64,000 nucleotides of DNA, taken from NCBI GenBank assembly GCA_039090855.1, contig CM077027.1, forward strand, positions 102,714,424 to 102,778,423, in the 5' to 3' direction. The notes below the pieces were generated by a model. That model made no database searches. It was not told where the DNA came from and saw nothing but the letters and a program-made list of their open reading frames with translations. Source of the stretch: Macrothele yani (taxonomy: Eukaryota > Arthropoda > Arachnida > Araneae > Macrothelidae). The translations under genes and the position numbers were made by a program. This document shows, one piece after another, positions 42,026 through 53,069 of this stretch; position 1 is the first letter of the stretch, and every line of letters begins with the position of its first letter.

Positions 42026-42031
42026 AATAAA
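42026..42031 (+). promoter_or_regulatory. PolyA signal AATAAA of the host gene
   Basis: AATAAA lies 35 bases after the TGA of exon C, in AT-rich sequence, which fits a short 3-prime untranslated region. Confidence 0.5.
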
Positions 42032-42093
42032 TTCCAAATTTGGCTAATCGAGACGACTCTGGTCGTGTTAAAAATTAGATTCACTTTGGCAGT

Positions 42094-42470
42094 TTGGATT
42101 ACACCAGGATTGGCAATGATTGTAGAGTCACTGTGTTTTGATAACACGCCAAGGAACAAGAAAGATGACATTGGATTACACCAGGATTGCCAATGATTGT
42201 AGAATCACTGTGTTTTGATAACACCTTCAGAAAAAAGAAAGATGTCATTGGATTACACCAGGATTGGCAATGATTGTAGAATCACTGTGTTTTGATAACA
42301 CGCCAAGAAGCAAGAACTATGACATTGGATTACACCAGGATTGGCAATGATTGTAGAATCACTGTGTTTTGATAACACGCCAAGAAGCAAGAACTATGAC
42401 ATTGGATTACACCAGGATTGGCAATGATTGTAGAATCACTGTGTTTTGATAACACGGCAAGAAACATTGG
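42094..42470. repeat. 77-bp tandem array, nearly five copies
   Basis: The unit begins TTGGATTACACCAGGATTGG and includes TAGAATCACTGTGTTTTGAT. Starts at 42094, 42171, 42248, 42325 and 42402 give an exact 77-bp period. The later copies are almost identical, the first two vary after AACAC. Confidence 0.95.
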
Positions 42471-43150
42471 AATGCCAGAACAATTGGACGTTATTGGCTA
42501 CAGTGGCTGCAAGAAGGCATTGCTAGTCGCCGTAGTACAACAGGTACAGTCAAGTGGACGTCACAACCACACAGATCAGCGTGTTCGTTGCCAGAAAATA
42601 TTCCGAGCCATAGGTTGTGAGCATTCGACGGGCTTTAGTCAGCGACAAGTGAGAAATTGCTGCAGTGAACATTCGACGGGCTGTAGTGGCGACAAGGTGC
42701 AACCCCGTCATGATCCGGCCGCTGAACTGAAGATCGGTGTAAACTGGCTTGCGCCATTCACTTTAGCTCATCGCCAAGCTCTGCTGGAGCGGTACCCTAG
42801 AAGAGCTGCCTAGCGACAGGAACGGCACCATGTCGGTTTCAGCGATGAGTCCCGATTCCGTCACGCTGATGACGATCGTCGAGTCTGCTTTCTTTCCAGT
42901 CAGATAACGATCGGCCACACGCTGCTACCATATTTCGAGCGTGCCACAACAGGTCCATACGTTTGCACTACCGGCGAGGTCTCCAGGCCTATCATCCATC
43001 TACCACCAGTGGGTTCTCACTGGTCGACTCTTACAAGTCTCTTCTCGGCCGCCCAAAAATACCGCTGATTTATGAGACCAGATAAACGTTGCATGGTCCC
43101 AGATATGTCAGGACACCATTAGAGGACTGAGTCACCCACGCTATGCCGTG
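42471..43150 (+). pseudogene. Tc1 transposase fragment
   Basis: Scattered, shifted pieces of a Tc1 transposase. The clearest is HHVGFSDESRFRHADDDRRV near 42835-42895, the region of the first catalytic Asp. Upstream there is a basic repeat-containing stretch in which GTGAACATTCGACGGGC occurs twice (about 42617 and 42665). No terminal repeats and no C-terminal catalytic signature were found. Confidence 0.5.
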
Positions 43151-44070
43151 TGTGTAATTGCACTTCACAACACGGTGGTCACACAAGGAATGAATTACTG
43201 TCATGTGATCGTGTCCTGTAACTTATCTAATCATGATGCTTGGAAATTAAATCGTATATTATTCATTATATATTCTGTATCTCTGGTGATTTTTTGGCTC
43301 ATTTGGCTTATTCTTTCAGGATGGGGCGATAAATAATAGAAGCCTTCCGACATGAAAAACTTTCTAAGCAAAAGAAGAAAAAGAAAACGGATTTATGCCG
43401 CACAATTGAAAATTTTTAATTGTATAAATCCGTTTTTTAAAATGTAGAATACGCGTGGTATTCATATAAATTTTCAACCGGATTTCTAAGATCGGTAAAT
43501 TTAACATTTGCAGGTAGAAATAAGCGTTGATACTAACTGGCGGCAGAACTGAACGCTATGAAAAATCAGAAAACGTATGCAAAATATTCCCCACAGGAGA
43601 AGATATCGGAAGAATAAAACTCTCCAAATCAAATTTTTAGAAGAAGAAATATCGAGGATAACATAACTTTGAACCCTCTAGTAGGGAAATCTGTCTGTTA
43701 TTTGACAAGAAAAATGAGCGCAAAATGTTCTTCGCAATAAAGACTATCAAACGGATTTTTAGGACCCGTGAAACACTTGCAAATAGAAATGCGCACTGAT
43801 GCCCGTTGGCTGCAGAAACATGCTTTATGAAAAAGTAAAATATAATATAGGCAATGTTTTTCATGTTCTTCAGAGCGGAAGCTGTATGTGTGTGTGCACA
43901 CGCAGCGACAAGAAGATTTTTCAGATACGAGCTTCAGAAGCAGAAACGGTGAAAGACATGTTATAACACACCGCTCACTAAATTAGGAACCTTCATGCAG
44001 ATGTACGTAAACGTCACGCAGCATATATGCAAAATACGAGGTCACGTGAGTCACGACATGACCCAGGCAA
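43151..44070. other. Intergenic, small hairpin and an old duplication
   Basis: CGGATTTATGCCGCACAATT and AATTGTATAAATCCG form an imperfect hairpin at about 43389-43434. Two diverged blocks of about 100 bp (near 43479 and 43747), each with CGGATTT, TTGCAGGTAGAAAT-like and GCTATGAAAAA-like motifs, look like an old duplication. No gene. Confidence 0.4.
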
Positions 44071-44458
44071 ATATTTAAGACTGCTGCTCCTCAGTAAACG
44101 TCAGTAGTGTTGATCACAATGGGTAAAATGAAAGATTTCTTGGAGTTTTTCTGGGGGGCCCGTCTGGCTGGAGCGATGATTTTGAAAACAGCAAGGCTGA
44201 CTGGATTCTCAAAAGTTGAGATATCCTAGGTCTTTAATCAGTGGAAAATAACCGACATTGCTTGTCTAAGACGCGCAACTGCAGCGTAACGACAATCTGT
44301 CAGAAACATGATCGTCGTTGTCTGAGAAGGCTTGTACGGAGAAAGAGGACTTCCTATGTGTAGCAATTGACCGACGTATTCAATAAAAGCAGGTTCCAGA
44401 ACCATATCTCAGTGAACTACGCACAAGGGAATTATGAATGGAATACGGGATTACACCA

Positions 44459-44775
44459 TACAATGCAAATTTTGAAGATGTGAATCCGCTTTTTGGTGTA
44501 AATATGACATGGATGGTAAGTCAGATAATATCCGAAAACTTCAAAATTTCGTCGTCCTGTAGAGGGAATCAAACCCGCGTCTCCCGGATAGCGCCCGAGT
44601 ATGCTAACAACTACACCACCCAGAACGACCAAGTTTCCGATTAATTTAATCGGGGGAAGCGGGTTCGATACCAGGTTCAGGATGACGAAATTTTCAAGTT
44701 TTCGGATATTACCTGACCTATCATCCATGTCATATTTACACCAAAAAACAGATTCACATCTTCAAAATTTGTATG
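44459..44775 (-). repeat. Palindromic tRNA-derived element, locus 2
   Basis: Arms of about 110 bp (about 44466-44579 and 44659-44771) are inverted copies with roughly 12% mismatch. On the minus strand the centre and the left arm read as a tRNA-like unit: TGGTGTAGTTGTTAGCATAC (A-box region), GGGTTTGATTCCC (B box), then ACAGGACGACGAAATTTTG. On the plus strand a second B box, GGGTTCGATACC, is preceded by an anticodon-like hairpin CCGATTAATTTAATCGG. The tail motif GACGAAATTTT is shared with locus 1 (15100). It is inserted in the old Tc1. Confidence 0.8.
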
Positions 44776-45364
44776 CCCAGGGAATTAAAAAGGATCGATA
44801 TTAGGAATCGCGCGCCTATGGGAAAACCACTGATTTCTGCGAAGAACCGGGAAGTTCTTCTACAGAGGTGTCAAGAACACCGTGACTGTACACTGCAACC
44901 CTGGTAAAAAAGTCACGTTCTGTGACGAATCGCGTACACATTGTTCTGTACCACCCACGGCAGGGAGAGAGTTTGGCGGGAGCCTTATGAAGCAACAGAC
45001 TCAGCTTGTCTTGTAAACACAGCTCAAAGTTCTGGAAGGGGCTGTCATGGTGTGGGGCACATTCTGTTAGTACGAAACATGTTCCCTGATATTGGTGGAA
45101 GGTGGGATGTCCTCCAGGGATTATCTAAATATTGTGGCTGATCAAGTACATTCGGCCATGTAGCTTTTCTATCCAGCAGGTGGCGGCTGTTTCATGTATG
45201 ACAATGGTATTGTCCATTGCGCAAGATGTGTTCAGCAGTGGTTCCGCGAGAATAACAGAGACTTCCACCATCTTCCCTGGCCATAACAAAGCCAAGATCT
45301 GTACCCCGTTGAGAATGTATGGGCCATGTTAAACAAAAACACACAAATTCGCAAGTAAGTCCTA

Positions 45365-46901
45365 CACTGGCATGCAGAAATTAAGGACGAGACGGTTTTT
45401 CGAATGTAACGTCGTGCAGAAGTGCTTGACAACGACTCAAATCATACCATAAGATCCCCAAGATGGAAGAATATGGGGCAAGTGAGCAAAACCGTCCAAA
45501 CAAGGAATCCAAAGGACACAAAGGCACTTTATTGAAAAGGTAGCTTCGAGCACAACTGGGCAGAAGACAGAACCGTCCATGTGACAGGCGGCTGCCAAGA
45601 AAAATCCAGTCTTTAGTAGGGGATATGATCACCCCTGACTGCGTTGCAGGATTAACAACGTCTGTCCATGCTCAGGAGAAGGTTGTCAAGGAGCTGTTGA
45701 GGCATCGCGGCCCATTCTTCTCATAGCGCCAATCGTAGCTGCGGAATCGTTGCTGGCGGCTGGTGACGTGCTGCCAAGCGTCTCCCGAGTAGGTCTCACA
45801 CGTGTTCGATTGGATTTAAGTCCGGGGACCTTACGGGCCAATCCATGCGTTGAATATCTTCACTCTCCAACAGCTCTACAACAGTCACTGTGTGATGAGG
45901 TGTAGCGTTGTCGTCCATGAAGAGGAACTCAGGACCCACAGCACCTCTAAACAGACGCACGTGAGGCCGGAGAACCTCGGTACAATAGCGGACAACAGTG
46001 ACTGAAACCTCCTTGGAAGACGTGGAGGTCAGTACGGCTACCAAGTATGATACCACCCCAAACGAGAACTCCGCCACCTCCAAACCGGTCCCTTTCGATG
46101 ATGTTGGAGGTGTGATTGCGTGTTCCTGCTCTCTCCAGATGTGTATATGTCCAGAATCGCTCGTCAGACTAAATCGGCTCTCATCCGTAAAGAGAACACG
46201 ACCCCATTGCTGATGTGTCCAGTTCTTGTGTTCCTGGCACCACAGAAACCGCCGTCTCCAATGAGCAGGCGTTAATGACACACACCGTACTGGTCGTCGT
46301 GCAAATAGACCACCTTTGTGCAGCCTCCTGGCCACGGTAAAACGCGATAACGGACGTCCAGTTGTCTGTTGCATGTGCGTTACGATTTATTCCGCTGTCT
46401 GCCGTTTGTCCTTTCTCGTCTGTAGGAAAATATACCGGTCGTCCGCTGGCGTGGTTGCTCGTGGAAGACCACTGCTAAATTCCTGGACAGCTGTTCCTGT
46501 CGTTTGAAATTCTCTCCAAGCTCGTGAAGCGATGCTGTGAGCGATCCCGAACTTCTCGGCCACACTAGTCCCACTTCGACCTTCTTCCAACTTTCCAATG
46601 ACGCGACCTCGGGTAAAGTCATCCAGATGTCGTCTAATATCACACCGTGGCAGCAACTCGACGTCGTTCAAACCGATGTACACCGTGCAATAGCTTTCAC
46701 CGAATTGCTGAGCGTACACCGCCCGTGTGCTTTATACCCTTCTGACACCCCCCCCCTCCCTATGTCATGCTGCATATATGCGCATACGCTGCTGTACCGG
46801 ACCCTAATCTATCTCCTGATTGGTCTTTCGGTCCGTTGTGCCTGCTCGTTCTGCTGTTATGCTAATTTCTCTTCTTCGTCCTTAATTTTTACACATCAGT
46901 G
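45365..46901 (-). mobile_element. Tc1-like element nested in the 44-47 kb element
   Basis: CACTGGCATGCAGAAATTAA (45365, after TA) is matched inverted by TTAATTTTTACACATCAGTG ending 46901 before TA. The transposase on the minus strand is open apart from two stops. The coding sequence of the host element continues on both sides. Confidence 0.85.
45650..46719 (-). pseudogene. Tc1-family transposase, full length with two stops
   Basis: The HTH part is RRHLDDFTRGRVIGKLEEGR near 46640. The frame is open to KRQTAE, where a TAA (near 46387) interrupts. It continues as IVTHMQQTTGRPLSRFTVAR, VLFTDESRFSLTSD (first Asp), FLFMDDNATPHHTVTVV (second Asp) and SPDLNPIEHV (Glu), with 34 residues between the last two. 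A TGA at 45798-45796 then replaces the conserved Trp, and the C-terminus MPQQLLDNLLLSMDRRC follows in frame. Two nonsense changes; otherwise complete, and related to the intact transposase at 2447-3478. Confidence 0.88.
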
Positions 46902-47030
46902 TAGGATGCTATAGATGCATGGCAACACCTCGTGGAATCTATGCCAAACCGCATACGTGATGTAATTTTAGCTAAAGGAGGTTCAACTCGGTATTAAATA
47001 AAAGTTTAATTCAATGGCCGGTACGTTTAC

Positions 47031-48043
47031 TTCGCACCCTGGAGTGAAAATGATTCTTAATGTGCATAAAGTGCGCAGTTTTCACTATAGTGAATGGCAC
47101 TGGGTACAAAAAGAACGTTTCCAAGCGAAGAAATAATCGTAGACAGAGTTAGATTACTTACGCCACCTAGCTGCAGAACTCTCCGTTGTTAAAAATTGGG
47201 AAATTCGTGCGGAACATTTGCCAAAGTAATGTTTAATTAAGATATTATTCAACCGTAAAACACTTCTTACTTAGCCTTTTTACTTGTTTAGTTTTTCTGT
47301 GACATTTTACCTCCTAGTATTGCAGTATTAACTAATAGAAAAATTACTTCCCACGATTTTATTTCGAGGGCTGCCTTCTTGACAATGAAGTTCACATTTT
47401 ATTTATACTAAAACCGCTTAGGACTCAGTAGGCTCTTTAACTATTGATATGGCTGCATAGTAATCCCATCCACTCAGTAGCGTAGTTAATAGCGTTGGAG
47501 CCCCTATGTAGAACCATGCTGTGGCCCCACTGTTCCTTAAAAATACTGTATAGTTATATCAGGTATCAGTGGCGTAGCCAGAAATTTCTTAAGAGGATGG
47601 GGGTCCATGGAGTTTATTCATTGGTGAAAGCCTCATATATACATATATATCGCTATAAATTCTTACTCCATGCACCCTTAAGGGGGAGTCCCGATCGAGA
47701 ACGCCCACCCCTTGGCTACTCCTCTGTCAGGTTTGCCTAGGCGTATTGCAGCAAAGTTCATTTTACATACCACATTTTTTTACTTGCTATATTGGTAGCT
47801 CATCATGCAATCGAAAGTACAAAACGCAGAATACAATAGTTAATTGGGCCACCGGTTCATCAGGGCAGATGTTTATTTGGGGCACTTCTTGAAAGACATC
47901 CCAAATTACCTCTTTGGGATAAATCTTCGCATAATTGGAGCAGGCGCATAATTGGGCTGAAGTGCTCGAGCACCGATATGCCCCAAGTAACGGGAATTTA
48001 CTGTATTTGTTTTTTGACAGAATGCAATATATTTGTTTGTTTT
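47031..48043. other. Intergenic, nothing recognised
   Basis: AT-rich, no gene. TCAGTGGCGTAGCCAGAAAT at about 47568 also appears inverted in short form near 16990 (GGTACGCCACTGA), so it may belong to an old repeat. Confidence 0.4.
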
Positions 48044-48222
48044 GGGGGTTTAACGACCACCTTGAACAACTCGATGGGCTATAAGCAGTCGTTAGTCCCT
48101 AATTTAAGGCCACTGGTTCCATGGAAGGGAGAGAACTAGTGCCGTAAGACAAAACCCAACATCCATTCCTCACCGGGATTCGAAACGCGACCCATCTTGG
48201 ACCGCTGCGCCACCGAGGCGAC
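48044..48222 (-). mobile_element. tRNA-derived SINE, copy 8
   Basis: Minus strand, diverged. The tail complement GGTTTAACGACCACCTTGAA is near 48045 and the head complement CTGCGCCACCGAGGCG near 48204. Part of the tRNA head is deleted. Confidence 0.85.
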
Positions 48223-48492
48223 AAGCGCAGAATAGAAGGTTGTCTACTCACCAATATTCGGATCAACACTGAAGGAATCTCCTTGTTTTCTCAATAATGG
48301 ACACATAGTTACACGAACATCTGTTATCAATGTGGCATCCGTTTACCTACTTAATATGCATTCATTTACAGCGTATAGTGGTATGTGAATGATTGACAGG
48401 ATAGATTGGATGTTATTTCGTAAAAAGAAAAATAACTGATTCTACCTGACGATTGGCGAGTATTCAATTAGCGCAGCAAAGCACGATAACTA

Positions 48493-49728
48493 TTGAGTTG
48501 ATGCATAAGTTCATGCCGTTTTTTTCACCACACTACAGGAATGTATTACATCAGAAAGGAAAACGGAATCAATCAATTATTTATTTCCCCACCTCCATTG
48601 TTTACGATGGTGTCCCAACGTCTGGATAGGTCTGCAATGCCATTCTTGAAAAAACGTGCAGGTTTTGCTGCGAAGAAATCAACAAGGAAATTCTGGAGAT
48701 CAACATCGTTGTTGAACATTCTCCCACGGAGTGCATTCGACAGAGATCGGAACAGGTGATAGTCTGAAGGGCGACATCTGGGGAATAGGCCGGATGTGGA
48801 AAGATCTCCCACTTCATGTCCTGAATGGCCATTTTGGTCATGTTTGCACTGTGAGCGCGTGCGTTATCATGTTAGAAAAGGACACCATGTCGCCGATGTG
48901 GCCGTTTCTGCTAGAGTGCTCCCTCCACACAGCGGAGTTGCTCACAATAGAGTGCAGCGTTGATGATCCGATTTTCCAGCAGCATTTTCCAATGAATAAT
49001 GCCTTCCATGTCCCACCACACCCACAACATGATCTTCGCAGGATGAAGGTCATGATTTGGACGTGGTGTGGGCGTTTTGTTTGGGCCTAACCATTCCCTC
49101 CGATGCCTGAAATTCACGTAGAGGCACCACTTTTCATCTCCAGTAACAATACGTGACAGAAAGGGTTTGTGTTACTGAGAACATTTGCGATAACGAGCGA
49201 GCAAGGAACCACATATGACAACACGCTGATTCTTGCTGTTCTCGGTGAGAGTGTGAGGCACCCAAGACCCCAATTTCTGGTCCTTTACTATATGTTCCAT
49301 GTGTCGCAACACTGTGGCCGCGTGTGGTTTGACGCGGATTCAAGTGGATGAGATGGTTCGTGGAGAGTCGTTGAGGTCAAAATTGCCACCTCGGAACCGC
49401 TCAAACCATTTGCGGGCTGTCCTCGGAGCAATAGCATCCTCCCCATACACAGCACAAATTTATTGAGTAACCTCGGCGGCTGCTGTGGATCCCTTGTTAA
49501 ACTCGTAGAGGAGCTAATGTCGGAAATGTTCATTCCTCTCTACTTGACACTCCATACTTCCGGACCTGAAAACCGAAAAACCATTAGCCACAATCACACA
49601 ACTCAATATGATTTAGGTACACGATATTACTGGCTACATTTTGATATATAAATGGCCATCTGCACCGTCACGACAAACATGGGAAACACTTATGAAATAA
49701 AACGGCATGAACGTATGCATCAACCCCA
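48493..49728 (-). mobile_element. Mariner-like element
   Basis: TTGATGCATAAGTTCATGCC (48498) is matched by GGCATGAACGTATGCATCAA near the right end (to 49728). TA flanks both sides. The minus-strand transposase has mariner motifs. Confidence 0.85.
48573..49533 (-). pseudogene. Mariner transposase (DD34D), broken
   Basis: The N-terminal block KFVLCMGRMLLLRGQPANGL is frameshifted; in another frame it reads ICAVYGEDAI and RTARKWFERFRGG. The middle is badly shifted. The C-terminal part reads DNARAHSANMTKMAIQD, then YSPDVAPSDYHLFRSL after combining two frames, which gives a 34-residue spacing from Asp to Asp as in mariner. The last block, NFLVDFFAAKPARFFKNGIA then DLSRRWDTIVNNGG, is clean (48812-48573). 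Several frameshifts and stops make it inactive. Confidence 0.8.
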
Positions 49729-49730
49729 TA

Positions 49731-50014
49731 TATTAGCATTGTCTTTCATCGACTTGCTGTGAGATGAATTTTGTGTTTCACCCTTTAGGATGTCATGCAA
49801 AAGTCTTTCTGCTACCAGAAATGTATTGTAAGGTTATTTATCTCGTATTATCACCAGTTTTTCAATGCTACCATTCGTCTTTTCTCTAACTCAAAAAGAG
49901 TGTGGAGTAGCACACACTATGGTGTCGCGGCTTCAGTTAGCGTTCAAAGGGCACAGAACCGCTACCAGATGTTTTGCTGAAAGCGTCTTCATATCTCTTG
50001 AGCGCTAACCAAAC
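49731..50014. other. Short spacer between transposons
   Basis: No feature recognised. Confidence 0.4.
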
Positions 50015-50016
50015 TA

Positions 50017-51240
50017 CACTGGCGGAAAGTGAAAAAAGAACACCAAGAAGGAGACGTCTGATACCAACGAAATTTATACAGCATAATAACGGAATACAGA
50101 GAATAACGTGATCAAAACATTATGGCAAAAGACAGCTGTATTTGCTGGTAAACTGAAAAATAACATTTCCATGTAACATGGTTAGTACGAGATTGAACCG
50201 CCATGAACTGCGTCACACTGTGCAATTCTGGCATGGAATCTGTCGTACAGATGTTGGATGTAAGTTTGGGGTATTGAGTTCCAAGCATCCTCAACCTGGA
50301 CGCGTAAATCGGGGATGGTCGTGGGTGGCCGTGGAAACCGGATAACTCGTTGTCCCATAAAATCCCACACGTGCTCAATGGGGGACAAATCCGGTGAACG
50401 TGCAGACCATGGAAGTTGTCTCACACTCTGAAGTGCATGTTGCGTTGCACGTGCCGCGTGTGGGCGTGCGTTATCTTGCTGGAAAACACCACGATGGACC
50501 GACCTTACAAATGGCACAACAACGGGATGAATGATGTTTTTGATGTAGGAGGTGCTGTTTAACGTACCCGGTACAAACACTAGTTGTGTACGGGAGTGAT
50601 AGCTGATCGCTCCCCACACCAGGAGACCAGGTGTAGGCCCTGTGTGTCGCTGGAGGATGCAAGAAGGGTGGAGACGCTCCCCTGTGCGTCTGCGAACACG
50701 CATACGGCCATCGGAGACTCCCAAGTAGAATCTGCTTTCATCGCTGAACACGACAGATCGCCATTGCGTTCTCCAGTGCAGACGTTGGCAACAACACTGC
50801 AGCCGTTCCTGACGGTGGGAGGTACACATACTAGAGGCACAGGTGCACGTAGTCCTACATCCAGTAGACGGTTGTGGATTGTTCGCACAGTCACCTCAGG
50901 TGCAACAGCAGCTCGAATTTGCGTCGCAGTGGATGTTCTGCTTGACAACGCCGCTCTTCTTATGCGTCGATCGGTCCGCTCATCTGTCCGTCTGTGACTC
51001 CCGGTTCCACGTCTTCTCGTGTGGGAATGTTCCTCGGACCATCTACGCCACCATTGTATCACCACCGATACTTCCCGTCCAATTCACTCCGCAATACGAC
51101 GATGCGACCACCCGGCCTCGCGGAGTCCGACTAGACTAAGAAAATACGACATTACGGAAACTTTTTGTGATTCAGATAACCAACCTCTGGGGACGTGGCC
51201 ACGAAGCAGTCAAACACGCTGTTTTTATACGGCCCCTTAA
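50017..51240 (-). mobile_element. Tc1-like element, one terminal repeat recognised
   Basis: The left end CACTGGCGGAAAGTGAAAAA follows TA at 50015-50016. No matching right repeat was found near 51240-51300, so the right end is probably deleted or diverged. The transposase lies on the minus strand. Confidence 0.7.
50182..51140 (-). pseudogene. Tc1-family transposase, one main frameshift
   Basis: The N-terminal HTH (VGLREAGWSHRRIAE, then a stop) lies near 51125-51080. The frame 51065 to about 50815 covers MVIQWWRRWSEEHSHTRRR to TIHNRLLDVGLRAPVPLVCV. A shift then leads into the frame 50829-50182: QERLQCCCQRLHWRTQWRSV, VFSDESRFYLG (first Asp), GLLVWGAISYHSRTQLVFVP, FQQDNARPHAARATQHAL (second Asp) and SPDLSPIEHVWD (Glu), ending VHGGSISY. 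I count 32 residues between the last two, as in copies A and B at 18-23 kb. The catalytic half is intact and the N-terminal half is broken. Confidence 0.85.
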
Positions 51241-51683
51241 AATTTTTGTGGCCAGTTCTCCTGCACCCAATCAGTGATGGTGGTAATTAGGAAAGCATTC
51301 AAGTGGGACAGACTGACGTCTCTATTAAGGTGGAACTGAATTAGCAAAAAGCATTTCCACGGCTCATGTTTAGTCTCGTACGTAGGGTGTGGGAGGGGGA
51401 GGGGTCTGGTAAGCTAAGAACTCTTAAAAAGTGTGCCTTCTGCGTTCACATTTCTAGAGAATGCATTACAATACTATTTCTTGCTTTAATAAAAGTTTAA
51501 CGCGATGTAGTACTTTATCTGTGAGGAGGGAGGGGGTGACGGATACAATGGCTGCGTTAAGGACTATCCGAATAATGGTAATAACCACGTGCACTTTTTT
51601 ATACCTTAGCTGACATCATCAACAGGAAGGGAAAGAATAATTCTCTTGAGATATCAAGACCCACCGTTTTATTTTGGGTTAAC
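51241..51683. other. Intergenic, nothing recognised
   Basis: No gene seen. Includes a G-rich stretch near 51388 (GGGAGGGGGAGGGG) and another near 51524. Confidence 0.4.
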
Positions 51684-52018
51684 AAAAATTAGGCAAACGC
51701 GAAATAAGGCAAAGGCGAATTAAGGAAAACTTGATATGGGCAAACGTGTTTAGGGCAAACGTGATTAGGGGAAACGAGATTTAGGGAAAACGAGATTAGG
51801 GCAAACGAAATGAGAGGAAATGGGAATTCGGGTAAAAGCGATTTCGGGGAAATGCTATTTGGGTGAACGTGATTAGGGCAAACGTGAATTAGGGAAAACG
51901 AGATTTAGGGCAAACGAGATTAGGACAAACGAAATTAGGGGAAATGGTAATTTGGGTAAAAGCGATTTCGGGGAAATGCTATTAGGGCAAATGTGATGAG
52001 GGCAAACGGGAATTAGGA
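51684..52018. repeat. TTAGGGCAAACG minisatellite with higher-order repeat
   Basis: About 20 degenerate units of 15-18 bp built on GATTAGGGCAAACGAGA. A longer period of about 124 bp is visible from CGATTTCGGGGAAATGCTAT at 51839 and 51963. Confidence 0.9.
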
Positions 52019-53040
52019 AACTGATTGGAGGAAGTGAGGCTACGTGCTTCATATAGTCTACGCGCAGTTAAAGGTCATCTGTTCATTTAAATCGTAGTGG
52101 TATTTGAAACGGAGTGCTCACATTTTTAGCTTGCTTTTAGAAACGAGCTTTTGTTTTAAAGCCACAGCATTTTCCGGAAATCATTCCTTTCTAAACGAAA
52201 AAATGCCTAATTTTAAGAATCCGCTAAATCATTCGAAGCACTTTTTTTCATAAATTTTAGGTGAAGTGGCGCTTTATTTACTTCACCTGATGAGCCGCTA
52301 CAGATTTGCGTGAGGATATGCTAATTCGGCCGTCTACATCACACCCGACTTGCGTTTTCTATGTTTTGGTAAGATTTCACACGATTAGCTTGCATAATGT
52401 CGCCAAAGGCACATACTCCCCTAATTATTTTGAGCAGTGCACTTCGGGACAGGAGATCAAAAAATTGTCAGCTGAATGGGGGTGATATCTATTCTGGAGT
52501 GTCCGGAGGAGGTTTCACTGTAATCGTACAGGGGATCTTTTTTCTTCTTCAAGTTTATTGTGACTATTAGAGTTTTCTAGAATGTTTGTATTTTATGTTT
52601 GTTCTCCTTATTCATTTTTCGCAGTACTTTTATTCATTTTTACGACATTCATCGATGACGAATGGCCGAGTCGTCCTAGTATAGTGTTCATGTTGTGTAA
52701 TAATCTCAGTATTTTTTTTTCCTGAGTGTCCATGAAATAAAAAAAAATTAGACAGCTTCTTAATTTTTTTTACGGTTGGTGGGAGGGGGGAGGTGGTTGT
52801 AGAGCTGGATATTGTAATAAAATACTGCAGGGGTGGCTGATGGGCTTGAGCTGGTCTTAAAGAGAGCAAGGGAGGAAGGGGGCCGAACAATATTTTTTAT
52901 TTTATTTTATTTTATTTTATTTTATTTTATTTTATTTCACCTTTCTTTGCGTTGTCTATCTTCCTTCGTTTCACTTCTTTTTGCAGGGGTTCTCTATGCA
53001 AAACTATTCTTATACAATTGCACATATTAAGAATATATTT
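52019..53040. other. Intergenic, with a TTTTA microsatellite
   Basis: No gene. About nine TTTTA units lie at 52893-52938. Confidence 0.5.
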
Positions 53041-53069
53041 TCTAACAGTCCAAATAACTCTTAAAAAAT

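Larger units (their letters stand above)
44110..47030 (+). mobile_element. Old Tc1-like element carrying a tRNA palindrome and another Tc1
   Basis: The plus-strand remnant starts MGKMKDFLEFFWGARLAGAM at about 44119. Pieces such as YHPRQGESLAGAL (about 44950) and DVFSSGSARITETSTIFPGH (about 45225) follow. The frame resumes after the nested element with AWQHLVESMPNRIRDVILAK (about 46915-46980), a typical Tc1 C-terminus. Interrupted at about 44455-44780 and 45365-46901. The terminal repeats are too eroded to define the ends precisely. Confidence 0.75.

Noticed and set aside
42094..42470. CRISPR-like regular spacing
   Set aside because: The whole 77-bp unit is repeated, with no unique spacers, and the genome is clearly eukaryotic. 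It is a tandem array.
51684..52018. Telomere
   Set aside because: The TTAGG cores are embedded in 15-18-bp degenerate units in mid-sequence, not a pure terminal array.
52893..52938. Regulatory T-rich element
   Set aside because: It is a plain TTTTA microsatellite.
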